Origin: Porphyrobacter sp. UBA7686
Lineage (GTDB): Bacteria; Pseudomonadota; Alphaproteobacteria; Sphingomonadales; Sphingomonadaceae
Assembly (NCBI GenBank): GCA_002482865.1
Contig: DLGU01000101.1
Coordinates: 1-5,013, forward strand
Length of the DNA: 5,013 bases
Direction: 5' to 3'
Shown here piece by piece: positions 1 through 5,013 of this stretch. The notes beneath the pieces were generated by a model, which saw only the letters and a program-made list of their open reading frames with translations, was not told the DNA's origin and made no database searches. Each line of letters starts with the position of its first letter. Within the stretch, counting starts at the first letter, position 1. Position numbers and translations under genes: made by a program.

Positions 1-2556
1 GACAAGGAATACCAGATCATGCGCTCAGCCAGCATTGCATGCTTGCGCGAGATCGGGGTGGAGACGGGCGGTTCCAACGTCCAGTTCGCGGTCAATCCCA
101 AGGACGGGCGCCTGATCGTGATCGAGATGAACCCGCGCGTGTCGCGTTCCTCGGCGCTGGCGTCGAAGGCAACGGGCTTCCCCATCGCCCGCGTCGCGGC
201 CAAGCTCGCGGTCGGCTACACTCTCGACGAGCTCACCAACGAGATCACCGGGGCAACGCCCGCCAGCTTTGAGCCGACCATCGATTACGTCGTCACCAAG
301 ATCCCACGCTTCGCCTTCGAAAAGTTCAAGGGCGCGGCGACCGATCTTTCGACCGCGATGAAATCGGTCGGCGAGGTCATGGCGATCGGCCGCAATTTCC
401 AGGAATCGATGCAGAAGGCCCTTCGTGGGCTCGAAACCGGGCTCGACGGGTTCAACCGCGTGCCGGAGCTGGAAGGCGTGGCGAAAGACGTCATCACCGC
501 CGCCCTGTCGCGCCGCACGCCTGACCGGCTTCTGAAGGTCGGACAGGCCTTCCGCGAAGGCATGAGCGTCGAGGAGATCGCCGCCGTCACCTTCTACGAC
601 CCGTGGTTCCTGCGTCAGATCGAACAGATCATCGCGGCCGAACGCGAGGTGCAGGCCAATGGTTTGCCACGCGATGCGGCTGGGCTGCGGCGGTTGAAAG
701 CGATGGGCTTCTCCGACAAGCGCCTTGCGACTCTCGCCGTGCGTTCGGTCGGCGTGGCGGGCGGCATGGGGGAGACGCAGGCCAAGCGTTCCGGGCTGCT
801 CCACGATGCGCTCGTCGCGATGGCGGGAGCGACCAGTGCGGACGAAGTGCGCGCGCTGCGCCACAAACTCGGCGTGTTCCCGGTCTTCAAGCGCATAGAC
901 AGCTGCGCCGCCGAGTTCGAGGCGATCACGCCCTATATGTACTCGACCTATGAAGCGCCGACCTTCGGCGAGCCCGAGTGCGAGGCCGCGCCGTCGGATC
1001 GCAAGAAGATCGTCATCCTCGGCGGCGGTCCGAACCGAATCGGGCAGGGGATCGAATTCGACTACTGCTGCGTCCACGCCTGTTTCGCGCTCGCGGAGCA
1101 GGGCTTCGAGACGATCATGGTCAATTGCAACCCCGAAACCGTCTCGACTGATTATGATACCTCCGACCGGCTCTATTTCGAGCCTCTGACGGACGAAGAC
1201 GTGCTCGAAATCCTGCGGGTAGAGCAGCAGAAGGGCGAGCTGGTCGGCGTGATCGTACAGTTTGGCGGGCAGACGCCGCTCAAGCTGGCGCAGGCGCTGG
1301 AGGATGCGGGCATCCCGATCCTCGGCACATCGCCCGACGCGATTGACCTTGCCGAAGACCGTGAACGCTTCGCCAAGTTGGTGAGCAAGCTGAAGCTCAA
1401 GCAGCCCGAAAACGGCATCGCCCGGAGCCGTGATGAAGCCGCCGCAGTGGCTGCCCGCATCGGCTATCCGGTGCTGCTGCGCCCGTCTTATGTGCTGGGC
1501 GGCCGCGCAATGGAGATCGTCGACAGCGAAGCGCAGCTCGACAATTACATCGCCACGGCGGTGAATGTGTCGGGCGACAGCCCTGTGCTGATCGACCAAT
1601 ATCTGCGCGATGCGATCGAATGCGATGTCGATGCGCTGTGCGATGGCGAGGAAGTGCGCATCGCAGGGGTCATGCAGCACATCGAGGAAGCCGGCGTCCA
1701 TTCGGGCGACAGCGCCTGCACCCTGCCGCCCTATTCGCTCGCGCCCGAAATCATCGCCGAAATGGAGCGTCAGGCCGTGCTGCTCGCCCATGCGCTGAGC
1801 GTGGTCGGGCTGATGAACATCCAGTTCGCGGTCAAGAATGACGAGGTCTACCTGATCGAAGTCAACCCGCGCGCAAGCCGCACGGTGCCGTTTGTGGCGA
1901 AGGCCATCGGCCAGCCCGTCGCCAAGATCGCTGCGCGGGTGATGGCGGGCGAAAAGCTCAGCGCCTTCCCGCCGTTCAAGCGCGATCTGCCCTATATGGC
2001 GGTCAAGGAAGCGGTGTTCCCGTTTGCGCGCTTCCCGGGTGCCGACCCGGTGCTGAGCCCCGAAATGAAGTCCACCGGCGAGGTCATGGGCATCGATGCG
2101 ACCTTCGAGGCCGCCTTCCTCAAATCGCAGATCGGGGCCGGCATGGTCCCGCCGCAATCGGGCACGGTGTTTGTCTCGGTCAAGAACACCGACAAGCCGG
2201 TGATCGTCGCGGGCGTGCGCCAGCTGATCGAGCACGGGTTCAAGGTGATCGCCACTGGCGGGACGCAGACTTACCTTGCCGAACAGGGCCTTGCGGTCGA
2301 ACGCGTCAACAAGGTGGCAGAGGGGCAGCCGCATATCGTCGACAAGATCATCGATGGCGAAATTGCGCTGATCTTCAACACCACCGAAGGCTGGCAATCG
2401 CTGCTCGATAGCAAATCCATCCGTATGGCGGCGCTGGCGAACAAGGTTCCGTACTACACGACGGCGGCTGGATCAGCGGCCGCGGCGGCAGCGATTTCGG
2501 CGATCCGGCCTGATCAGCTTGAAGTCCGGTCGATGCAGGACTATTATGGGATCTGA
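1..2556 (+). CDS. carB: Carbamoyl-phosphate synthase large subunit, 5'-truncated by the window edge
   Basis: Makes carbamoyl phosphate from bicarbonate, two ATP and ammonia passed on by CarA, feeding arginine and pyrimidine synthesis in the cytoplasm. The frame is open from base 1, giving 851 residues here. The first, DKEYQIM, aligns near E. coli residue 258, so about 257 residues are missing and full length would be about 1108. Visible domains: the end of the first ATP-grasp with Q28, E42 and N44 (E. coli Q285, E299, N301); the oligomerisation region, about 146-332; the second ATP-grasp, about 335-717, opening with [15 protein letters not shown] and holding Q608, E620, N622 and R624; and the MGS-like allosteric domain, about 720-851. 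Allosteric ligand residues K732, T752, T755, K771 and N793-T795 match E. coli K954, T974, T977, K993 and N1015-T1017, so nucleotide/ornithine control is plausible. An insertion of about 29 residues (247-275) sits in the oligomerisation region. ATG codons at 19 and later are internal. E. coli numbering is from memory. Confidence 0.98.
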   Translation, partial: DKEYQIMRSASIACLREIGVETGGSNVQFAVNPKDGRLIVIEMNPRVSRSSALASKATGFPIARVAAKLAVGYTLDELTNEITGATPASFEPTIDYVVTKIPRFAFEKFKGAATDLSTAMKSVGEVMAIGRNFQESMQKALRGLETGLDGFNRVPELEGVAKDVITAALSRRTPDRLLKVGQAFREGMSVEEIAAVTFYDPWFLRQIEQIIAAEREVQANGLPRDAAGLRRLKAMGFSDKRLATLAVRSVGVAGGMGETQAKRSGLLHDALVAMAGATSADEVRALRHKLGVFPVFKRIDSCAAEFEAITPYMYSTYEAPTFGEPECEAAPSDRKKIVILGGGPNRIGQGIEFDYCCVHACFALAEQGFETIMVNCNPETVSTDYDTSDRLYFEPLTDEDVLEILRVEQQKGELVGVIVQFGGQTPLKLAQALEDAGIPILGTSPDAIDLAEDRERFAKLVSKLKLKQPENGIARSRDEAAAVAARIGYPVLLRPSYVLGGRAMEIVDSEAQLDNYIATAVNVSGDSPVLIDQYLRDAIECDVDALCDGEEVRIAGVMQHIEEAGVHSGDSACTLPPYSLAPEIIAEMERQAVLLAHALSVVGLMNIQFAVKNDEVYLIEVNPRASRTVPFVAKAIGQPVAKIAARVMAGEKLSAFPPFKRDLPYMAVKEAVFPFARFPGADPVLSPEMKSTGEVMGIDATFEAAFLKSQIGAGMVPPQSGTVFVSVKNTDKPVIVAGVRQLIEHGFKVIATGGTQTYLAEQGLAVERVNKVAEGQPHIVDKIIDGEIALIFNTTEGWQSLLDSKSIRMAALANKVPYYTTAAGSAAAAAAISAIRPDQLEVRSMQDYYGI

Positions 2557-2670
2557 CTGACGCTTCCCCACAGATTGAAAGTCCCCGCGCCGTATGGATC
2601 GAACGGCCGGGATCGCTTTCTTTCCGAGCGGGGGGAAGAGCCAAGCATAACAGACAGAAAGACAACAAAA
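2557..2670 (+). promoter_or_regulatory. carB-greA intergenic region with A-rich greA leader; possible promoter
   Basis: This 114-bp gap has no convincing gene. Its last 28 bases (2643-2670) are unusually A-rich (18 A, one T) against the GC-rich surroundings. A purine run AGAAAGA at 2656-2662 lies 8 bases before the greA ATG and is the only ribosome-binding candidate; it is a poor Shine-Dalgarno. CATAAC at 2646-2651 resembles a -10 box, but no good -35 box lies at 16-18 bases, so a separate greA promoter is only possible. CTTCCCC (2563-2569) and GGGGAAG (2632-2638) form a distant 7-base inverted repeat with no T-run after it. No clear terminator separates carB from greA, so read-through is plausible. 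Confidence 0.3.
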
Positions 2671-3147
2671 ATGGCGACGATGGACAAGGTGCCGATGCTG
2701 GCCGAGGGGTATGAGCGGCTGACAGCCGACCTCAAGACGCTCCGCGAGGAACGCCCGAAAATCGTCGAGGCTATCGAAGAAGCGCGCGCCCATGGCGACC
2801 TTTCGGAAAACGCCGAATACCACGCCGCCAAGGAGCGGCAGGGCCAGGTCGAAGCCATGATCGGCGACATCGAAGGCATGGTCAGCCGCGCGCAGATCAT
2901 CGATCCGACCACGCTGTCGGGCAACAAGATTGTGTTCGGCGCGACCGTGACCTTGCTGGATGAAAACGACAAACCGATCCGGTACCAGATCGTCGGCCAG
3001 ACCGAAGCGGATGCGGCCAAAGGGCGTATTTCCTACACCTCGCCGCTCGCCCGCGCGCTGATTGGCAAGCAGGTGGGTGACGATATCGAAGTGACGGTTC
3101 CTTCTGGCGAGAAGTTCTACCACGTCGACAAGATCGAGTTCATCTAA
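2671..3147 (+). CDS. greA: Transcription elongation factor GreA
   Basis: Binds the RNA polymerase secondary channel and stimulates cleavage of backtracked nascent RNA, freeing arrested complexes and aiding promoter escape. The 158-residue product equals E. coli GreA in length. The N-terminal coiled coil (about 10-78) carries the family signature [13 protein letters not shown] at 41-53. Tip acids D43 and E46 correspond to E. coli D41 and E44, which help hold the catalytic magnesium. The C-terminal FKBP-like domain (about 84-158) includes [21 protein letters not shown] and [10 protein letters not shown], all typical. The ATG at 2671 is chosen because it gives the family length and the MATxDKxPML beginning I recall from alphaproteobacterial GreA. 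The frame stays open upstream to a TTG at 2575, but that part has no GreA-like sequence. The ATG at 2680 is a less likely alternative. It lies 114 bp after carB and three bases before the next ORF. Confidence 0.97.
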   Translation: MATMDKVPMLAEGYERLTADLKTLREERPKIVEAIEEARAHGDLSENAEYHAAKERQGQVEAMIGDIEGMVSRAQIIDPTTLSGNKIVFGATVTLLDENDKPIRYQIVGQTEADAAKGRISYTSPLARALIGKQVGDDIEVTVPSGEKFYHVDKIEFI

Positions 3148-3150
3148 AGC

Positions 3151-3438
3151 GTGGCTGTTCCGCCCGTCAGGCCGATTGCTGAGCGGCGGGTTGTGCAGCA
3201 TTTCGTTGATGCCGGCGCCATCAGCATGGCGGACGCGATTGCCTATGATCCCGGCCTGCCAAGCCGTCAGCGTGCGTTCGCGCGCCTGAAAGGTGCAGAT
3301 GTCCTCAAGACCGATGGGCAGGGGCGCTGGTATCTCGACGAAGAGCGCTGGGGCTCAAGACGCTCGGACCGCCGCACGCGGGTGGTGCTGACGATGCTTG
3401 CGGTGGCTGCGGCCGGGGCTTTCGCCGCGCTTCGCTGA
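3151..3438 (+). CDS. Hypothetical small protein with C-terminal membrane anchor, coupled to greA
   Basis: I do not recognise a named family. The 95-residue product has two parts. Residues 8-65 are soluble, with a helix around RRVVQHFVDAGA, a second around PSRQRAFARLKGADV, and a short strand-turn-strand VLKTDGQGRWYLDE; the order resembles a small winged-helix fold, but that is inference. Basic residues at 70-77 (RRSDRRTR is the core) then precede one hydrophobic segment, about 78-94, ending at the C-terminus. Basic residues before it predict a cytoplasmic N-terminal part and tail-anchored topology. The GTG start lies three bases after the greA stop with no strong ribosome-binding site (GAG at 3136-3138 only), suggesting coupling to greA translation. 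An in-frame ATG at 3226 would remove the first 25 residues. GC-rich third positions and the tight spacing support a real gene. Confidence 0.72.
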   Translation: MAVPPVRPIAERRVVQHFVDAGAISMADAIAYDPGLPSRQRAFARLKGADVLKTDGQGRWYLDEERWGSRRSDRRTRVVLTMLAVAAAGAFAALR

Positions 3439-3472
3439 ACTTGGATGGGCGGGAGCAAGCCTCGCGCTTTTA
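3439..3472. terminator. Weak hairpin between converging genes
   Basis: The two strands converge across a 31-bp gap. GCGGG (3449-3453) can pair with CCTCGC's CTCGC part (3461-3465) using one G-T wobble, or AAGC (3457-3460) with GCTT (3466-3469) around a 5-base loop. A short T-run follows on the plus strand (3468-3471 region) and overlaps the stop codon of the minus-strand acetyltransferase. The stem is short, so this is a weak terminator candidate supported mainly by its location. Confidence 0.22.
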
Positions 3473-3958
3473 GCCTAGCTGCTTTTCCATCGCATAATTG
3501 TGGATCGCCACCTCGCCGCCCTCAAAGGGAATGGTGAAATCGCGGCGGTGGAGCAGGGCATATCCGGCCCGCGCGAACACCGGGCGGGCGAGTTCGCTCG
3601 CTTCGGTGTGGAGCCGTTCGGCACCCAGAGCTTGCGCGGCGATCTCCGCCTCGTTCAGAAGTCTAAAGCCGAGCCCATGCCCCGTGTGATCCGGGTGGCA
3701 GAACAGCATGTCGAGATGCCCGTCCGCCTCAAGCACGGCATAGGCCGCCGGATGGTCAAGCGCGTCGGCCGCGACCAGGATCACATCGCCCCGCGCCGCA
3801 CTCTCCAGCAGCCTCGCAGGCGAATAGCGTGCCGACCATGCGGCGACCTGTTCCGGGGAATAGGCCCGCAGCGCCGTCTGCCGGATCGCCGCCAGTGTCA
3901 GCGCCGCAATGGCCTCCGCATCGGCGGGCGCGAATGCGCGGATGGTGTAACCCGCCAC
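3470..3958 (-). CDS. GNAT-family N-acetyltransferase (YafP/Acetyltransf_10-like)
   Basis: A 162-residue predicted cytosolic enzyme moving an acetyl group from acetyl-CoA to an amine; the substrate cannot be read from sequence. The N-terminus YTIRAFAPADAEAIAAL has the usual GNAT strand 1/helix 1 pattern, and YSPEQVAAW at 33-41 is typical of the YafP-like subgroup. Motif A lies at about 81-101, where HPDHTGHGLG forms the acetyl-CoA pyrophosphate loop; T92 stands where Q or R is usual. ARPVFARAGY (124-133) is the late-helix motif that ends many GNAT domains. The start is GTG at 3958, backed by GGAAGG 8 bases upstream. The gene follows the DUF4170 gene by 19 bp on the same strand, so the two are probably co-transcribed. 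The family call is firm; a specific function is not offered. Confidence 0.9.
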   Translation of the reverse strand: MAGYTIRAFAPADAEAIAALTLAAIRQTALRAYSPEQVAAWSARYSPARLLESAARGDVILVAADALDHPAAYAVLEADGHLDMLFCHPDHTGHGLGFRLLNEAEIAAQALGAERLHTEASELARPVFARAGYALLHRRDFTIPFEGGEVAIHNYAMEKQLG

Positions 3959-3966
3959 GGCGCCAG

Positions 3967-3972
3967 CCTTCC
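3967..3972 (-). promoter_or_regulatory. Ribosome-binding site that fixes the GTG start of the acetyltransferase
   Basis: The minus strand reads GGAAGG here, 8 bases before the GTG at 3958-3956. It lies inside the 19-bp gap after the DUF4170 stop, so the acetyltransferase has its own initiation signal within the presumed two-gene message. Confidence 0.65.
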
Positions 3973-3977
3973 GCGAA

Positions 3978-4208
3978 TTAGTCTTCAGGTGTCAGCAGCT
4001 TGTGGATGTGGACCACCACATACTTCATCTCGGCATCGTCAACCGTGCGCTGCGCCTGCGCGCGCCACGCGTCGACCGCAGCGTCATAGGAGCTGTACAC
4101 GCCGACGACGTGGATGCTCTCGGGGTCCTGAAACTCGATCCCGCGCGGGTCGATCACGCGGCCGCCCATCACGAGGTGGAGGCGCTGGGTGGGGGTGGTT
4201 TCTGCCAT
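3978..4208 (-). CDS. DUF4170 domain-containing protein
   Basis: A 76-residue soluble protein matching the pattern I recall for DUF4170, a short family of alphaproteobacteria with no established role. The domain fills the chain: QRLHLVMGGRVIDP at 8-21, then EFQDPESIHVVGVYSSYDAA (25-44), AWRAQAQRTVDDAEMKYVVV (47-66) and HIHKLL (67-72). The strand-helix-strand alternation suggests a small ferredoxin-like or dimeric alpha/beta fold, which is inference. There is no signal peptide or membrane segment. The ATG at 4208 has AGGGA at 4221-4217, 8 bases upstream. A promoter-like element lies at 4269-4242. The GNAT gene follows after 19 bp, so the two probably form an operon, but I see no shared pathway. 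Family membership rests on remembered sequence pattern. Confidence 0.85.
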   Translation of the reverse strand: MAETTPTQRLHLVMGGRVIDPRGIEFQDPESIHVVGVYSSYDAAVDAWRAQAQRTVDDAEMKYVVVHIHKLLTPED

Positions 4209-4238
4209 GATATGTGTCCCTGGGGAGGAAAGATGCGC

Positions 4239-4254
4239 GCGCCTTTAGCGCCTT
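4239..4254 (-). repeat. Short tandem direct repeat over the candidate -10 box
   Basis: The minus strand reads AAGGCGC twice, separated by TA, a 9-base period. The second copy covers most of the presumed -10 element. It could be a protein-binding site or chance in GC-rich DNA; one occurrence cannot decide. Confidence 0.45.
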
Positions 4255-4269
4255 GGAGCGCGAGGGCAA
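4242..4269 (-). promoter_or_regulatory. Candidate promoter for the DUF4170-GNAT pair
   Basis: In the 83-bp gap 4209-4291 the minus strand has TTGCCC (4269-4264), a 16-base spacer and TAAAGG (4247-4242), which resembles sphingomonad housekeeping promoters as I remember them. Transcription would start near 4235 and leave a leader of about 27 bases. The 7-base direct repeat AAGGCGC-TA-AAGGCGC (4254-4239) overlaps the -10 box. No obvious terminator for the upstream gene is seen in the gap, so read-through from it is also possible. Confidence 0.4.
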
Positions 4270-4291
4270 GCCTTCAGGGACGCTGGCAGGA

Positions 4292-4870
4292 TCAGCCCTT
4301 GGTCTTGCGACCCAGATCGCGCACGATATCCGCCGCAGCTGCGCGGGTCTTGCGGGCGAGCGCGCGGGTGCTGTCCGCCGCCGAACCTGCGGCATCCGAC
4401 GTTCGGGCAGTGATCTTCTTCGCCTGCACGCCCGCCGCATCGCCCAGTTCTTCCGCGCGCTCCTGGCCGGCGCGGGCAGTCTCCAGCACCTCGTCGATGA
4501 GGGTCATAGCATAGGTCACTGCAGCCTGACCGATCATCTGGCCAAAGCGCGAACCGCCGCGCGAGGCGACGTTCTTCACGCCCGAACTGGCGCTGGAAGC
4601 CGCGCCGGTAATGGCACCGGCCGTGCTGTGCGCAACACGGCTCGCCACGCGGCGGCCGGGGCGGGTGAGCAGGCCGATTACGAGGCCCGCGGCCAGCGCT
4701 CCCCCAATCACCGTCAGCGGATTGGCGCGGGTGTAGTCCACCGCTGCCGTTGCGGCTTCGCGGGCTTGGTCGGCGAGCGTGCGGTCAGCATTGCGACGCT
4801 CAGCCGCCTCGATCCGGGCGCGCAGCGCATCGCGGCTGTCGGTGGGCGAGATGGGGGTGGGTTCGGTCAT
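4292..4870 (-). CDS. DUF883 (ElaB/YqjD)-like membrane protein with long Ala/Ser-rich C-terminal extension
   Basis: A 192-residue protein of unknown function. Residues 10-48 are a charged helix. Then YTRANPLTVIGGALAAGLVI and GLLTRPGRR (46-74) closely follow the DUF883 pattern: an NP pair, a Gly/Ala-rich membrane segment (about 52-68, with G62xxxG66) and a closing arginine cluster. In E. coli YqjD and ElaB this segment ends a chain of about 100 residues; here some 118 residues follow. They comprise a Gly/Ser/Ala-rich stretch (about 80-110), a moderately hydrophobic part (about 110-130, AAVTYAMTLIDEVLETA) and an Ala/Lys/Arg helix to the end. E. coli relatives anchor in the inner membrane and bind ribosomes in stationary phase; extending that here is inference. 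The ATG at 4870 has AAGGAGA six bases upstream and overlaps the previous stop as ATGA, indicating coupling. The domain call is from motif resemblance; a general hypothetical membrane protein is the fallback. Confidence 0.75.
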   Translation of the reverse strand: MTEPTPISPTDSRDALRARIEAAERRNADRTLADQAREAATAAVDYTRANPLTVIGGALAAGLVIGLLTRPGRRVASRVAHSTAGAITGAASSASSGVKNVASRGGSRFGQMIGQAAVTYAMTLIDEVLETARAGQERAEELGDAAGVQAKKITARTSDAAGSAADSTRALARKTRAAAADIVRDLGRKTKG

Positions 4871-5013
4871 GCGGGGTCTCCTTGCGCATCGCCTTCGGGG
4901 GAGGCGGCGTCGGTATCAATGTCGTCGTCAATGTCGGCGAATTCGTCGAGCCAATCGAGGATCGGCCCGCGAGCGAACCACAGCACAATCGCACCGATCA
5001 GCACTGCGAGGAC
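4867..5013 (-). CDS. C-terminal end of an unidentified membrane protein, cut by the window edge
   Basis: The minus strand is open from base 5013 to the TGA at 4869-4867, giving the last 48 residues of a protein whose start is outside the window. It begins with a hydrophobic run, VLAVLIGAIVLWFA, probably the end of a membrane segment, then RGPILDWLDEFADI and an acidic tail rich in D, E and A. The stop overlaps the next start as ATGA, and that gene's ribosome-binding site lies inside this one, which strongly supports this frame. A holin-like/YqjE-type protein (PF07332) would suit the DUF883-like neighbour, as in the E. coli yqjD-yqjE pair, but the visible residues do not establish it. A short single-span protein is equally possible. 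Confidence 0.65.
   Translation of the reverse strand, partial: VLAVLIGAIVLWFARGPILDWLDEFADIDDDIDTDAASPEGDAQGDPA
4877..4883 (-). promoter_or_regulatory. Strong ribosome-binding site for the DUF883-like gene
   Basis: The minus strand reads AAGGAGA, six bases before the ATG at 4870-4868. It lies inside the coding end of the upstream membrane gene, so it fixes the start and fits translational coupling through the ATGA overlap. Confidence 0.75.

Noticed and set aside
25..2397. A 790-codon open frame antisense to carB
   Set aside because: Its codons are exact reverse complements of carB codons, so it stays open wherever carB avoids TTA, CTA and TCA, all rare in GC-rich genomes. The protein is rich in His, Arg and Asp with no recognisable domain, and it is bounded by TCA codons in carB.
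2563..2638. CTTCCCC/GGGGAAG inverted repeat as a carB terminator
   Set aside because: The arms are 62 bases apart, the stem is only 7 bp, and no T-run follows, so a Rho-independent terminator is not supported.
2575..2670. Upstream TTG start extending GreA by 32 residues
   Set aside because: The added residues have no GreA-like sequence, and the ATG at 2671 gives exactly the family length of 158.
2473..3201. A 242-codon minus-strand frame opposite the carB end and greA
   Set aside because: It lies across two well-identified plus-strand genes and their gap. Its product resembles no family, and it is again explained by codon bias on the opposite strand.
3500..4210. A 236-codon plus-strand frame opposite the acetyltransferase and DUF4170 genes
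   Set aside because: It is antisense to two recognisable proteins and reads as a low-complexity Arg-rich chain, typical of a shadow frame in GC-rich DNA.
4800..4994. A 64-codon minus-strand frame at the right end
   Set aside because: It is out of frame with the DUF883-like gene and with the frame ending at 4867. That latter frame is better supported by its hydrophobic segment and ATGA overlap.
1..5013. Search for mobile elements, CRISPR arrays, tRNA/rRNA genes, toxin-antitoxin or phage-defence genes
   Set aside because: No transposase or integrase motifs, regularly spaced repeats, tRNA-like cloverleaf or defence-type domains were seen by eye. Coding is nearly continuous with housekeeping or chromosomal hypothetical genes.

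Overview
The window is dense, GC-rich bacterial chromosome. It carries the 3' three quarters of carB, then greA and a small membrane-anchored hypothetical gene on the plus strand. These meet a converging minus-strand block: a GNAT acetyltransferase, a DUF4170 protein, a DUF883-like membrane protein and the 3' end of another membrane protein. Codon use strongly favours G/C at third positions. CarB has almost no TTA, CTA or TCA codons, which leaves a 790-codon open frame antisense to it. An alphaproteobacterium is likely, most probably a sphingomonad of the Erythrobacter/Porphyrobacter kind. The reasons are the DUF4170 gene (a family I know from alphaproteobacteria), a ~29-residue CarB insertion that I recall from sphingomonad CarB, the carB-greA order, and a promoter-like TTGCCC/TAAAGG element. 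The taxonomic call is inference.

Plus strand, 1-3438: carB enters already open at base 1 and ends at 2556. About 257 N-terminal residues lie outside the window, judged by alignment to recalled E. coli CarB. A 114-bp gap with an A-rich leader precedes greA (2671-3147). A GTG-started 95-aa ORF follows three bases after the greA stop and is probably translated from the same message. CarB makes carbamoyl phosphate for arginine and pyrimidine synthesis, and GreA rescues backtracked RNA polymerase. The small protein has no known role.

Minus strand, 5013-3470: a truncated gene with a hydrophobic stretch and acidic tail overlaps the next gene by ATGA. That next gene (4870-4292) encodes a protein with a DUF883 (ElaB/YqjD)-like membrane motif and a long Ala/Ser-rich extension. 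After an 83-bp gap with a plausible promoter come the DUF4170 gene (4208-3978) and a GNAT acetyltransferase (3958-3470), 19 bp apart and probably co-transcribed. The two strands converge on a 31-bp gap at 3439-3469 with a weak hairpin.

I see no mobile element, CRISPR array, RNA gene or defence system. The window looks like ordinary core chromosome. The least explained items are the greA-coupled membrane protein and the DUF883-like pair.
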